A stretch of DNA of 64,000 nucleotides from JAQIBY01 sp963676165. Lineage in GTDB: Bacteria; Bacteroidota; Bacteroidia; Bacteroidales; ML635J-15. The notes under the pieces are model-generated. The model was not told the DNA's origin, did not search any database, and worked only from the letters and a program-made list of their open reading frames with translations. Each line of letters opens with the position of its first letter. Position 1 is the stretch's first letter. Below, piece by piece: positions 45,257 to 54,845 of the stretch. The stretch spans positions 2,976,001 through 3,040,000 of the forward strand of contig OY781043.1 in assembly GCA_963676165.1 (NCBI GenBank). Direction: 5' to 3'. Both the position numbers and the translations under genes were made by a program.

Positions 45257-45283
45257 AAAAAAAGCTCACCTTTCGATGAGCTT
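45257..45283 (-). terminator. Terminator for pepD
   Basis: 7-bp stem AAGCTCA/TGAGCTT (45262-45268 with 45277-45283). On the minus strand it is followed by a run of seven T (45263-45257). It may also slow transcription from the esterase side. Confidence 0.7.
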
Positions 45284-45306
45284 CTTAAATTTATAATTTT
45301 GTCAGT

Positions 45307-46761
45307 TTATTTTTCAGGAACATGCTTTAAAGTTTCCACAAGCCATTCCCAGAATTTCCCAACAGTTTCAATATTCACTTTTTCATCTGGTGAGTGTGGA
45401 TAACGAATGGTTGGTCCAAAAGAAATCATATCCCAATTAGGATATGCAGCACCAAGAATACCACATTCTAAACCTGCATGAATCGCTTTAATTTCAGGAG
45501 TTATGCCATGGAGTTTTTCATAACTACCTTGCATAGTTTTCAAAATTTCAGAATTCATATTAGGCTTCCATCCTGGATATTCACCATCCAAAACAACATT
45601 AGCTCCCATTTTTTCCCAAACAGCTTTAATGTCATTTGCAGTTACCATTTTTGCATCGTCATCAGCAGAACGAGTCAAACAATTTACCTCTAAATTTTCA
45701 CCATCCAATTTCACGATAGCCAGGTTGTTTGATGTTTCAACCAAGCCTTCCATGCTTTCGCTCATTTTAACAACACCATGAATTGTTTCCAGAACACATT
45801 CTATCATTGCAACAGTATCAGCAGCAGTTAAAACTTCAGCAGGAACAGCTACATCTGCAACATCAATTGCAATACCATCTTCTGCATCTTTATACTCATT
45901 CACAAAAATATTGCATGCATTTTCAATAATAGCTTTCGCTTTATCTACATCAGCAGCATTTACTGCAATTACAGCCACAGCTTCACGTGGAATCGCATTA
46001 CGCAAATCACCAGCAGCAACTGTTGCAATGCGCATGTCTAAAGCAGATCTCACTTCATTCAATGCACGGAATAAAAGTTTGTTTGCATTGGCACGTCCAA
46101 TATTGATATCCATTCCTGAATGTCCACCTTTTAGACCTTTTACATGAATATTTAAGGCTGCATCAAACGTGTTTTTTTCAGGACTCATGGTTTTCTCAAC
46201 ATTCACATCAATACCACCGGCACAACCAACATACAATTCACCTTCATCTTCTGAATCTAAATTCATCAGAATATCACCTTTCAGAATATTAGGTTGTAAT
46301 GCATTCGCACCTGTCATTCCGGTTTCTTCATCCATGGTGAATAAAGCCTCAACCATAGGATGCTCAATATCTGTCGCTTCCAAAACTGCCATTGCAGCAG
46401 CAACGCCCATTCCATTATCTGCTCCTAAAGTAGTGCCTTTAGCAGTTACCCAGTCACCATCAACATAAGCTTGAATTGGATCTTTTTCAAAATCATGATC
46501 TGTATCTGAGTTCTTTTGAGGGACCATATCCACATGACCCTGCAAAACAACACCTTTACGATTTTCCATACCAGGTGTAGCAGGTTTGCGAATCATCACA
46601 TTCCCAACTTCATCACGAATAGTTTCCAGACCAAGGTCTTTCCCAAATTTCTCAACAAAATCAATTGCTTTACCCTCTTTCTTGCTAGGACGAGGTATTT
46701 GTGTCAGTGAATAAAAATGTTTCCAGACAGCTTTTGGTTCTAAATTTAAGATTTCACTCAT
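45307..46761 (-). CDS. pepD: Aminoacyl-histidine dipeptidase (M20, PepD)
   Basis: 484 residues from the ATG at 46761 (MSEILNLEPKAVWKHF), the conserved family start; an upstream in-frame ATG would add 21 atypical residues. Metal-site motifs: GHVDMVP, LGADNGMG (bridging Asp), DEETGMTGA, NLDSEDEGE, and a C-terminal IHAGLECG. The dimerisation domain has GHSGMDINIGRANA. It hydrolyses Xaa-His and other dipeptides in the cytoplasm using two divalent metals. A second M20 enzyme of a different subfamily is at 24020. Confidence 0.95.
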   Translation of the reverse strand: MSEILNLEPKAVWKHFYSLTQIPRPSKKEGKAIDFVEKFGKDLGLETIRDEVGNVMIRKPATPGMENRKGVVLQGHVDMVPQKNSDTDHDFEKDPIQAYVDGDWVTAKGTTLGADNGMGVAAAMAVLEATDIEHPMVEALFTMDEETGMTGANALQPNILKGDILMNLDSEDEGELYVGCAGGIDVNVEKTMSPEKNTFDAALNIHVKGLKGGHSGMDINIGRANANKLLFRALNEVRSALDMRIATVAAGDLRNAIPREAVAVIAVNAADVDKAKAIIENACNIFVNEYKDAEDGIAIDVADVAVPAEVLTAADTVAMIECVLETIHGVVKMSESMEGLVETSNNLAIVKLDGENLEVNCLTRSADDDAKMVTANDIKAVWEKMGANVVLDGEYPGWKPNMNSEILKTMQGSYEKLHGITPEIKAIHAGLECGILGAAYPNWDMISFGPTIRYPHSPDEKVNIETVGKFWEWLVETLKHVPEK

Positions 46762-46892
46762 TTTATTGTATTTTTGATTTAACTTTAGTTGAATAAAGCA
46801 TAAAGGTACAATTTTTTCATGCAATTAAAAGTAAACAAATTAATGATTTTTTAGTTGAGTATATGTATGGGATTTTTGGCACTCAAATTGTT

Positions 46893-46900
46893 TACATTTG
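46893..46900 (+). promoter_or_regulatory. Candidate -7 box (TACATTTG)
   Basis: Exact TAnnTTTG match 13 bases before the ATG at 46914. A TTTG at 46875-46878 is only 14 bases upstream, shorter than usual. Confidence 0.4.
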
Positions 46901-46913
46901 AAAAATTTAAATT

Positions 46914-47975
46914 ATGAAACGAGGAATTTTACTTGCAATTATTGGTATTCTATTTTTTAATTTTCAAAGCTTTTCGCAAGAAGATGGCGCAAAACAAAGT
47001 TTAGTTCAGTGGATGGATTTTGAGACAGCAGTTGAAAAACAACAAACACAACCTAAACCTATTTTTATTGATATGTACACAGATTGGTGTGGATGGTGTA
47101 AAAAACTTGATGCTGAGACTTTCTCCAATCCTCAAATTGCCAATTACATAAACACATATTTCTACCCGGTAAAATTTGATGCTGAAACAACAGACACAAT
47201 TGAATACAAAGGAAAAAATTACACCAACCCAATGCAAGGAAGAAGATCAACACATAGTCTTGCATTACAATTGTTAGAAAACAGAGCTTCTTACCCTTCA
47301 ATGGTATATATTGACCCAAATGGTAACACCAGTAAATCATCTGGTTTTATGGAACCCAAAAATCTGGAACCTATTCTGGTTTATTTTGCAGAAGGCATAA
47401 ATCGTACGGTGCAATTTGAAGATTACAAGCTTGCTTTTAATGCTGTTTACCGTCCTGAAGAAAGTATTAAGCCCGACAACTCTGGAAATATTAAATGGAT
47501 TTCATTACAAGATGCATTTGCAAAACAGGCAACAAATCCGAAAAAGATTATGATTGTTTTTGTGTCTGATTATTATCAACGCGTATCATCCCACCTAATG
47601 GAAGATATTACACTGAAAGATCCTAAAGTTGCCAGCTTTATTAATGAAACTTATTACCCTATCATTTTTCAGGCTAGTACAACCGATACCATTCAACTTT
47701 TCAACCAAACATTTGTCAATGAGCAAAAAGGAATGGGTTATCCACATCAACTTGTCATTAGTTTATTACAACAAAGAATTGCATTTCCTTCTATTGTGTT
47801 TTTTAATGAGGCAAATGAGTTACTGTCCCCTATTCAGGGATATTTTACTTCAAAAATTATTGACCCATACCTACATTTCATTGCTGAGGATAAATACAAG
47901 GATGGAAACTGGCAACAATACTTTCAAAACTATTATAAAGCAGCAAACCCTAACGATAGTACGCAGAATCAATAA
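46914..47975 (+). CDS. Secreted double-thioredoxin-fold protein, second domain lacking CxxC
   Basis: 353 residues. Signal peptide about 1-21 (SFSQ). Two tandem thioredoxin-like domains of about 30-165 and 195-335, each including the motif ...YYP followed by (K/I)F-A-TTDTI. The first has an active CxxC (DWCGWCKK, Cys59/Cys62). In the second the same position reads DYYQRV (Tyr221, Val224), so it cannot do thiol chemistry. The two are clearly related by an internal duplication (for example FDAETTDTIEYKGKNY versus FQASTTDTIQLFNQTF). Likely a periplasmic thiol reductase or chaperone whose second domain binds a partner. Function inferred. Confidence 0.87.
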   Translation: MKRGILLAIIGILFFNFQSFSQEDGAKQSLVQWMDFETAVEKQQTQPKPIFIDMYTDWCGWCKKLDAETFSNPQIANYINTYFYPVKFDAETTDTIEYKGKNYTNPMQGRRSTHSLALQLLENRASYPSMVYIDPNGNTSKSSGFMEPKNLEPILVYFAEGINRTVQFEDYKLAFNAVYRPEESIKPDNSGNIKWISLQDAFAKQATNPKKIMIVFVSDYYQRVSSHLMEDITLKDPKVASFINETYYPIIFQASTTDTIQLFNQTFVNEQKGMGYPHQLVISLLQQRIAFPSIVFFNEANELLSPIQGYFTSKIIDPYLHFIAEDKYKDGNWQQYFQNYYKAANPNDSTQNQ

Positions 47976-47987
47976 TCTAACATAGCT

Positions 47988-50900
47988 TTAGTGCACAACA
48001 GATACAACACCTGTAAATGGTAAAATTTCATTGTGCAAATCAATAATATAGGTGTAAGACCCTGTAGGAACTTTTTCACCATTAAATGTTCCATCCCATG
48101 GATCATCAGTGTGACCTACATCGTACATTTTTTGTCCCCAACGATTAAAAACCATAATATGGGCTTGAGGATAATTATCAATATACTCAATAATCCAAGT
48201 ATCATTCACTCCATCGCCATTTGGTGTAAAGGCATTTGGAATTTGTAAACAAAGACGTGGATTTTCAGGAATAAAAACACTCAACATCTGCATACAACCA
48301 TTGGCATCAGACAATGTCATGTAATAATTTCCGGTTGCTAAATTTGCAATAACAGAGATAGTATCTCCATTTGACCAACGATATTGATATGGAGGGGTTC
48401 CTCCCACAACAGATATCGCAGCTTGTCCATCTTCGTACCCCATACAACTTGCTTGTTGCACGGCAGACTCAATCGTCAAAGGTGTAGGTTCTGCAATAGA
48501 AAAACTGGCTTCATCTTGACATCCATTATCATCATTAACACGTACGGTATAAGCTCCATTCCCAAGGCTATGAATTTCAGGACCACTGGAAATTGCAAAA
48601 CCACTTTCAAACCAAACAAAGTCGTAAGGAGTAGTTCCTCCTGTTGCCGAAGCGAAAGCAGACCCACTGGCTTGTCCTGCACAAGCAATCGGTTCCGTTG
48701 TCACATACACACGCACCCGATCAGACGGTTGGGAAACAAAAAAGTCATTATACACAGTGCAAGAATTTGCATCTGTCACTGTCAAAGAATACGCACCTGT
48801 CGATAAATTATAAATCGATGTTCCTGATGCCCCATTTGACCAGCTAAAAGTATATCCGGGTGTACCTCCATTTACAATCGCCTCAGCAGCACCATCTGCA
48901 CCTCCCATACAAAGCACATCTGTCACATTTAAATTAAGACCCAATACATCTGGCTGAATGATTTCAAAATTTGCATCTCCAGGACAACCATACACATCAG
49001 TTACAGTAACTGAATAATTACCAGCAGAGAGATTGCTTGCTTGAGATGATGTTGAAGACGAACCTGTCCATTGATATGTAAACGGCCCTGTGCCTCCAGA
49101 CATAGTTGCTTCAAGCACTGCAGTGTTTTCACCAAAACACATTATTTCTTGCAATTGCGTAATGTCAACATCATTATTTCCATAATGATTTACAGTTGCT
49201 GTCATTTCTAAGGTACAAGCATTATTATCTGTCACTGTAAGCACATAATCTCCAGGAACTAAATCATGAATTGTTGCATTTGCATCTCCTGTATCCCAGT
49301 TATAAAGATATGCTGGAGTACCTCCCGACACATTGGCAGTAATTTCACCATCATCCAAACCACATTCTGAGTCTGATATATCAAAAACAATTGATAATGC
49401 AGCTGGCTCACCGATTGTTATCGTTCCAATCTCCTGACAACCAATGTCGTCGGCAACAGTTAGTGTGTAATTCGTATTTGCATACAAACCGCTTACTGAA
49501 GAAGTTGTTCCTAATCCGGAGCTCCATGCATAAGTATAGGTTGGTGTTCCACCAGAAACATTTGCTGTTGCTGTTCCGCTTGCCTCACCAAAACACAAGG
49601 CATCTGTACTTGTAAAATCAATAACAATAGGAGGATCAATATTGACATTCACAGTATCAGTATTTACACATCCCCCACTATCTTGAATTGAGATAATATA
49701 TGTCTGACTACTTGCCGGACTTGCGGTAGGATTTGCAACATTCGGATCAGACAAACCCGTTGAAGGTGTCCAAGTGTAAGTGTAAGGAGGCGACCCATTT
49801 GCCGCCGTTGGCGAACCTCCAATTGTCACAGAGCCTCCTGAGCATAAGGTAGCATCAGGTCCAGCATCAACTAAAATAGGATCTGGATCATTCAACTCTA
49901 TCACCACAGTATCTTGACAGGTTCCATAACTATCTGCCACCGTGACACCTGAATAGCTAGCCCCCAAACTAACAGCTGTTTGTGTTGCTTCTCCATTTGA
50001 CCATGTGTAGGTATAAGGCGGAGTTCCTCCAGAAACGGATAAACTTGCAGAGCCATCCAAATCACCATAGCAATCAATATCATTCAGGATAGTTGCTGAT
50101 GCTGTAATTCCACTAATGGAAAAATTCAAGGAAGATGTTGGTGTAAAATTGGAACAAATATCGTCCACACCACCCTCATTTACTGACAAGGTATAATTAC
50201 CGTCGTGCATTAAATAATCTGTCAATTCCAAAGTAAACACATCATCGTAATACGTATCTGAATAGGTTGAACCAGCACCAGCAAGACAGATTTCACTCCA
50301 GATATCTGCAATTTCATACGTTCCTTCCGGACCAGTAATGACAAAATCGGTAGCCTGCACGCTGGTACACCAAACACGTTCTGAGAATTGGAAAGTAAGT
50401 CGATCAGACCCACAATACGGAGTATAAAGCAAGGACTCCAAGTATGGACCTGTATTATCGACAATTTGTGCAGATCCCCCAAAAGTGATTGTATAACCAC
50501 TTTGAGACGAACCAAAATTACTGACATTAACGACATATGTTTCTCCTGCAGTAACATTCAACACATCGTTAAAATTCGTGCATGAATTTCCATGTTGACA
50601 ACTTTCTGAAGATCCTCCACTTGGACCTGTATCGCCTGCATTCCCACAGAAATTACAACTTCTTTGAAGCGCATCTGCATTAGAGGCAATATCAACACAA
50701 CTTGCTGTTGTAATATCATACACAGCCCAATCATAATCGTCCGCAGGATCATTGGGGGATATAATAAAAGAAGCAGTTCCACTCGTTTGCACAGTAAACG
50801 TGTACCACACATCATTCATTTCTCCACTTAAAAGGCAGCTCCCGGGACAATTGTTGTCTGAAATAGCTCCTCCATACACCGGAATTTCGTTCCAATAATG

Positions 50901-51407
50901 TCCTGTTTCAGAATATGATGCTGTTGTGTTGTATGTATTGAAGCATAGTGGGATTGCACCTAAACAGTCTTGTTCACTAGGAGGAGTTACTGTGCGATAT
51001 GCCATATTCCCTAATGCAACCCCGCTCTCATTACAATTGTATTGATAAACAACTACACTATAAGTTCCATTAGCAGTACATGTCCAAGCTAACTCAGAAC
51101 CCAGCCCACAATGATCATCGTTAAATTCATACACCGTGGTTCCATTTTGATTACAAATCTCAATTTGTGTATCCAAAGTCGTTGTTCCTCCACCTTGGCA
51201 AAAAGAAAACACATAAGTGATATTGGCATATGCGTCAAAGGTAAAACGCTCTCCTGCATTCACACTCACAGTCTGAAAGTCTGGCAACATGGTTAAGTTA
51301 GCAATATAAGTTCCCCCACCCGCACATTGGGCACTTACTGTAGAAATCTGTCCAAACAACAGTAGGCTAATAAAAATGGGCAACCATTTCCTTAACAGTT
51401 TTTTCAT
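47988..51407 (-). CDS. SprB-repeat surface protein with gliding-type (type B) T9SS sorting domain
   Basis: 1139 residues. Signal peptide about 1-26 (STVSAQ). Two N-terminal Cys-rich beta domains (about 28-300), resembling CUB-like or pre-peptidase domains. An Ig-like segment about 315-430. Then eight SprB/PKD-like repeats from about 440 to 1040, each with a GGTPPYTYTWSNG-type core and a paired cysteine (IDCYGDLDG, ALCFGEASG, VLCMGGADG). The final 85 residues (NAFTPNGDGVNDTW ... FNRWGQKMYD ... PTGSYTYIIDLH) are the gliding-motility-associated type B sorting domain. Predicted large cell-surface adhesin, exported by T9SS. Confidence 0.93.
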   Translation of the reverse strand: MKKLLRKWLPIFISLLLFGQISTVSAQCAGGGTYIANLTMLPDFQTVSVNAGERFTFDAYANITYVFSFCQGGGTTTLDTQIEICNQNGTTVYEFNDDHCGLGSELAWTCTANGTYSVVVYQYNCNESGVALGNMAYRTVTPPSEQDCLGAIPLCFNTYNTTASYSETGHYWNEIPVYGGAISDNNCPGSCLLSGEMNDVWYTFTVQTSGTASFIISPNDPADDYDWAVYDITTASCVDIASNADALQRSCNFCGNAGDTGPSGGSSESCQHGNSCTNFNDVLNVTAGETYVVNVSNFGSSQSGYTITFGGSAQIVDNTGPYLESLLYTPYCGSDRLTFQFSERVWCTSVQATDFVITGPEGTYEIADIWSEICLAGAGSTYSDTYYDDVFTLELTDYLMHDGNYTLSVNEGGVDDICSNFTPTSSLNFSISGITASATILNDIDCYGDLDGSASLSVSGGTPPYTYTWSNGEATQTAVSLGASYSGVTVADSYGTCQDTVVIELNDPDPILVDAGPDATLCSGGSVTIGGSPTAANGSPPYTYTWTPSTGLSDPNVANPTASPASSQTYIISIQDSGGCVNTDTVNVNIDPPIVIDFTSTDALCFGEASGTATANVSGGTPTYTYAWSSGLGTTSSVSGLYANTNYTLTVADDIGCQEIGTITIGEPAALSIVFDISDSECGLDDGEITANVSGGTPAYLYNWDTGDANATIHDLVPGDYVLTVTDNNACTLEMTATVNHYGNNDVDITQLQEIMCFGENTAVLEATMSGGTGPFTYQWTGSSSTSSQASNLSAGNYSVTVTDVYGCPGDANFEIIQPDVLGLNLNVTDVLCMGGADGAAEAIVNGGTPGYTFSWSNGASGTSIYNLSTGAYSLTVTDANSCTVYNDFFVSQPSDRVRVYVTTEPIACAGQASGSAFASATGGTTPYDFVWFESGFAISSGPEIHSLGNGAYTVRVNDDNGCQDEASFSIAEPTPLTIESAVQQASCMGYEDGQAAISVVGGTPPYQYRWSNGDTISVIANLATGNYYMTLSDANGCMQMLSVFIPENPRLCLQIPNAFTPNGDGVNDTWIIEYIDNYPQAHIMVFNRWGQKMYDVGHTDDPWDGTFNGEKVPTGSYTYIIDLHNEILPFTGVVSVVH

Positions 51408-51434
51408 AATTCAACTATTTGAAACACTTATGAG

Positions 51435-51455
51435 ATAGCCATATCCCCTGGCTAT
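51435..51455 (-). other. Hairpin in the leader of the SprB-repeat gene
   Basis: ATAGCCA/TGGCTAT, a 7-bp stem with a 7-base loop. It lies between the candidate -7 box at 51472-51479 and the start codon at 51407, hence inside the predicted 5' leader. Function unknown. Confidence 0.35.
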
Positions 51456-51471
51456 AAAAAATCTATCTATC

Positions 51472-51479
51472 CAAATATA
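51472..51479 (-). promoter_or_regulatory. Candidate -7 box (TATATTTG on minus strand)
   Basis: Exact TAnnTTTG match 65 bases before the start at 51407. A TTTG lies 14 bases further upstream, shorter than consensus spacing. Confidence 0.4.
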
Positions 51480-51609
51480 AAACCCGTCTCTCCCAAAGAC
51501 GTTACGGTAAATTATAAGTTGCCTGGAATCCCCAAATACCTATCTGTCTACTGTTAAAATTCCGTTAAGGAACCACAAACAATTTCTTAAAAGTAACAAA
51601 TACTATTTT

Positions 51610-53535
51610 TTATTCAAAATCTTTTTTAAGATTTTTTTCGTAAACAGGTTTTAATTCATAGGTATCTTTAAGCTCAATTAACTTAAGAGAAGTATTCAAT
51701 AAGGGTTGGGAACTATGATTTCGAATAAAATTCCAGTTCATAGAAAGTCCGGAATATGTTTTTGAATTTGCTAATTTAAATGCAAAATTTTCACCATAAA
51801 AATAGACTTGTGGAATCAATAATTGTGCAACATCGTATCCCATAAAGGCATATTTATCAGGCTCATCTAAAAAAGTATCTCTATAATTCTCAATAAATAT
51901 GAAAGATGCAGTATCCTGATAATTAACAAACATTGGAGACACATAAGCCATTTTTAATCGTCGCAACTCCTCAGGGGCAATACTATTCATATTTATCCAT
52001 GCTGATTCGCCAATCAACCGAATTTCATATTTATTAAACTGGTATAACTTATTGATTAAAGAAGTTACCTGAACTGGATTTTGTGTAATAGCAATGACAA
52101 CATTTGTATCCTGATCACTCATTTGTCCCTTCAATGCAGAATGGTTTTTTGTATCGTAATGAAATAAACTAACCGTATATTCATCACTAACATCTTTCAT
52201 TTCAAAAAAATCATCAAAGTCTTTTTTAACTTGTTGAGCAATTCGAAACGACTCAGTCTCTCCATCATGAACAATAACAATATTGTCATCGCGTTGATAC
52301 AACCAAGATGCAACAAACTCATTATGTACACGCTCATTGGAATTAATACTAATTAAGTTTGGATACGCTAATAATACATTATCAGTCTCCTCTACCGGAG
52401 CTAAAACCGGCACATGATGTTTCATCCCGTAATCCAAAACTAATTGAGTATTATCATGACTCATTGGTCCGATAAACAAATCGGGCACTTTCTTCAAATT
52501 TGACAACGCATTACTCACTGCATCAGCACTAGCTCCAGAATCATAAACCTCAATATCTAAGGTTTTCCCCTCCAAATCAAGGTCAGAAATTCCCATCAGA
52601 AATCCTTGATAAAATTGCAGCATCATATTTGACATAGGATAAAAAAGAGGATCTTTATTTTGACGACTCAAAGTCTCTGCTTTAACAAGGCTTTTCTGTG
52701 CTCCAAAAGAAAGCATCAAAACAATATGTATTTCATCTGTTTGATCCATTGACAAGCTATCGGGCATAAAAACATCCTCAACAGTCAATGTATCTGCTAT
52801 ACTATCAGGTCGCATATTCATTGTAATCGAATCATTTTCTGCCGGAAAACTAATCACAAACTGCACTTCTCGTTTTGGAATTTTTATTACCTCTCCAACG
52901 CGTAGATGACGCTCCTCAATGTCAGGATTTTCCTCAGAAATAACATCCTTACTTAACTTATATTTTCGGCTTAAGCTATATAAAGTCTCCCCTGCTTTTA
53001 CAGTATGATAAATGTATTTTGAAGAATCTCGCTGAAGGACAGGATCTGTAAAATCAATCTTATTCACAGTTAAGCTGTGCTTTGGAATTTTTATGACATC
53101 TTTTCGTTTTAAACCTCTTTGCTCTAGCCCCGGATTTGCGTCATAAATTTCCTGAATTGTCACGTTATATTGCTTTGACAGAGAATACAATGTATGTTTA
53201 CGACGAATTTCTATCATATGGTATTTCGAGGTATCTGTCACTTGTGAAGTTTCCGGCTCTGAAATCTCCACAACAGGAATTCGTATTGTACTTCCGGCCT
53301 TCAAGCCTTCTGCAAGTTCAGGATTGTGCACCATGAGGATCTTTGACTCCACATGATATGCTTTTGAAATAGAATACAGTGTTTGTCCGGGAGATACTTT
53401 ATGAAGATAGAATTTTTGACCATCAATAATCATCTTTTCATCAGAAATCTTCACAGTTGAATTCCCCTGCTGCGCATAGGAAAAACTAACAACAAACAGT
53501 TGTAAGATGAGCAATAAACCTGTTATTCTTTTCAT
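51610..53535 (-). CDS. LysM protein with periplasmic-binding (LpoA/ABC-ligand-like) domain
   Basis: 641 residues. Signal peptide about 1-21 (SFSYAQQ). Three LysM domains at about 44-88, 105-150 and 172-218 (HKVSPGQTLYSISKAY, IEIRRKHTLYSLSKQY, HTVKAGETLYSLSRKY), which bind peptidoglycan. A linker follows, then a type I periplasmic-binding fold of about 265-620 (IHIVLMLSFGAQKS ... FYQGFLMGISDLDLEGKTL ... LFIGPMSHDNTQLV ... YAFMGYDVAQLL). The combination is common in Bacteroidota and recalls LpoA-like activators of peptidoglycan synthases. A role in wall synthesis is inferred. Preceded by a good promoter match. Confidence 0.88.
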   Translation of the reverse strand: MKRITGLLLILQLFVVSFSYAQQGNSTVKISDEKMIIDGQKFYLHKVSPGQTLYSISKAYHVESKILMVHNPELAEGLKAGSTIRIPVVEISEPETSQVTDTSKYHMIEIRRKHTLYSLSKQYNVTIQEIYDANPGLEQRGLKRKDVIKIPKHSLTVNKIDFTDPVLQRDSSKYIYHTVKAGETLYSLSRKYKLSKDVISEENPDIEERHLRVGEVIKIPKREVQFVISFPAENDSITMNMRPDSIADTLTVEDVFMPDSLSMDQTDEIHIVLMLSFGAQKSLVKAETLSRQNKDPLFYPMSNMMLQFYQGFLMGISDLDLEGKTLDIEVYDSGASADAVSNALSNLKKVPDLFIGPMSHDNTQLVLDYGMKHHVPVLAPVEETDNVLLAYPNLISINSNERVHNEFVASWLYQRDDNIVIVHDGETESFRIAQQVKKDFDDFFEMKDVSDEYTVSLFHYDTKNHSALKGQMSDQDTNVVIAITQNPVQVTSLINKLYQFNKYEIRLIGESAWINMNSIAPEELRRLKMAYVSPMFVNYQDTASFIFIENYRDTFLDEPDKYAFMGYDVAQLLIPQVYFYGENFAFKLANSKTYSGLSMNWNFIRNHSSQPLLNTSLKLIELKDTYELKPVYEKNLKKDFE

Positions 53536-53561
53536 AATTAGCTATTGATGGTATAATTAGA

Positions 53562-53591
53562 CAAATGTACGAATATTCAGAAATATTCAAA
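53562..53591 (-). promoter_or_regulatory. Promoter for the LysM protein gene
   Basis: On the minus strand TTTG (53591-53588), 18 bases, then TACATTTG (53569-53562). A near-consensus Bacteroidota promoter 27 bases before the ATG at 53535. Confidence 0.6.
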
Positions 53592-53708
53592 AGTCATGCC
53601 TGTTTATACGGATAGAAAGTTCATAACAAATGATAACACTTATCTTTCAACTATGTGCACAACGAATGGTAACTTAAAATTCCGAACAGTATGAAGCGTA
53701 ATTCCCTC

Positions 53709-53969
53709 TCAATCTCCAGCTTTTGGGGCGATTTCTATTTCAAGCTTATGCATCTTATGCACCTCAACAGAAGGATAGCCAAATTCCTCCACCACCTTTC
53801 CTTTAACCAGGTACACTCCTTTTCCACGAAAAGGAAAAAACTGTAAGGATTGGGGAAAGTGAACCGAATCATAATAATTTTCTTGCTGATTAACCCAAGA
53901 ACCAAAATGCATTAAATCACCTTTCACTCCAAGAAAGAGAGATAGGAAACCCAAGCATATTAATTTCAT
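53709..53969 (-). CDS. Small conserved-looking secreted protein
   Basis: 86 residues from the ATG at 53969 (MKLICLGFLSLFLGVKG, a plausible signal peptide); ATGs at 53978 and 53996 are alternatives. The mature part has a compact beta-strand pattern (KGVYLVKGKVVEEFGYPSVEVHKMHKLEIEI) that looks like a small OB- or SH3-like barrel. There are no cysteines after the leader and no catalytic motif. I do not recognise the family. It stands between the LysM gene and the response regulator, transcribed away from the regulator. Confidence 0.6.
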   Translation of the reverse strand: MKLICLGFLSLFLGVKGDLMHFGSWVNQQENYYDSVHFPQSLQFFPFRGKGVYLVKGKVVEEFGYPSVEVHKMHKLEIEIAPKAGD

Positions 53970-54164
53970 CCCAAGCATTTTCCAATGTGGTTTCAACCAA
54001 GCCTAACAACTCATATTTACGAGAATTTTCGGCAAAGAAAAAATTTCACTTAATGAAAAAATAAGAAAAGGAGGAAAACTCAAAGCACTGATTAACTATT
54101 ACTTAATTTCCAATTAAACTTAAGCTTGGATAAAAAAACTAACATGCAACTTAAAATAAAGACT

Positions 54165-54845
54165 ATGCAAGGACAAAAAATTTTAATTGTAGATGATGAA
54201 ATTGACATTGTTGAATTTTTAAGCTATAACTTGGAAAAAGCGGGATTTCAAGTTGCAACAGCCAACAATGGAAGAACAGGAATTGCAGAAGCAATCAAGT
54301 TTAAACCTGACTTAATTATTCTGGATGTTATGATGCCGGAGATGGATGGCATAGAAGCCTGTCAGGAGTTGCGTAATATTAAGATAACAGAGGATGCTCT
54401 GATTATCTTTCTATCAGCACGTAATGAGGATTATTCGCAAATCGCAGGTTTTGACGCAGGTGCAGATGATTATGTCAATAAGCCGATTAACCCCAACGTT
54501 TTGATTAGTCGCATTAAAGCTCTATTAAAACGCAATCAGGTAGAAAGCATTCAAGAAAGCAGATATCAGGTTAGCGAAGACATTATTATTGACAGCGAAC
54601 GTTACCACGTAATTCGTGATGGAGAACCTGTAATTCTCCCTAAAAAAGAATTTGAACTGTTAAGACTTCTAGCATCAAAACCACAAAAGGTATTTAGCAG
54701 GGAAGAAATTTATGACAAAATTTGGGGAGATGCATTTGTTGGGGATCGTACCATAGACGTTCATATCCGAAAACTCCGAGAAAAGTTTGGACAAACACAT
54801 ATCAAAACAATTAAAGGGGTTGGGTATAAGTTCATCAATGAATAA
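54165..54845 (+). CDS. OmpR/PhoB-type response regulator
   Basis: 226 residues from the ATG at 54165; a TTG at 54126 and an ATG at 54144 are in frame but would add atypical leaders. Receiver domain 1-120 with acidic pair Asp10/Asp11, phospho-acceptor Asp54 (LIILDVMMPEMDG), Ser in IFLSARN, and Lys in VNKPI. C-terminal winged-helix domain of about 130-226 (RTIDVHIRKLREKFG ... IKGVGYKF). It binds DNA when phosphorylated. No histidine kinase gene is adjacent on either side, so it is an orphan here. Wording of the receiver is close to PhoB-like regulators of Bacteroidota. Confidence 0.93.
   Translation: MQGQKILIVDDEIDIVEFLSYNLEKAGFQVATANNGRTGIAEAIKFKPDLIILDVMMPEMDGIEACQELRNIKITEDALIIFLSARNEDYSQIAGFDAGADDYVNKPINPNVLISRIKALLKRNQVESIQESRYQVSEDIIIDSERYHVIRDGEPVILPKKEFELLRLLASKPQKVFSREEIYDKIWGDAFVGDRTIDVHIRKLREKFGQTHIKTIKGVGYKFINE

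Noticed and set aside
48384..48806. 140-codon plus-strand frame inside the SprB-repeat gene
   Set aside because: It is antisense to the repeated GGTPPYTYTW region, whose composition keeps the opposite strand open. Its Arg/Ser-rich translation resembles no family.
50222..50557. 111-codon minus-strand frame overlapping the SprB-repeat gene in another frame
   Set aside because: The translation is low-complexity Leu/Val/Ile and the true frame carries clear domains.
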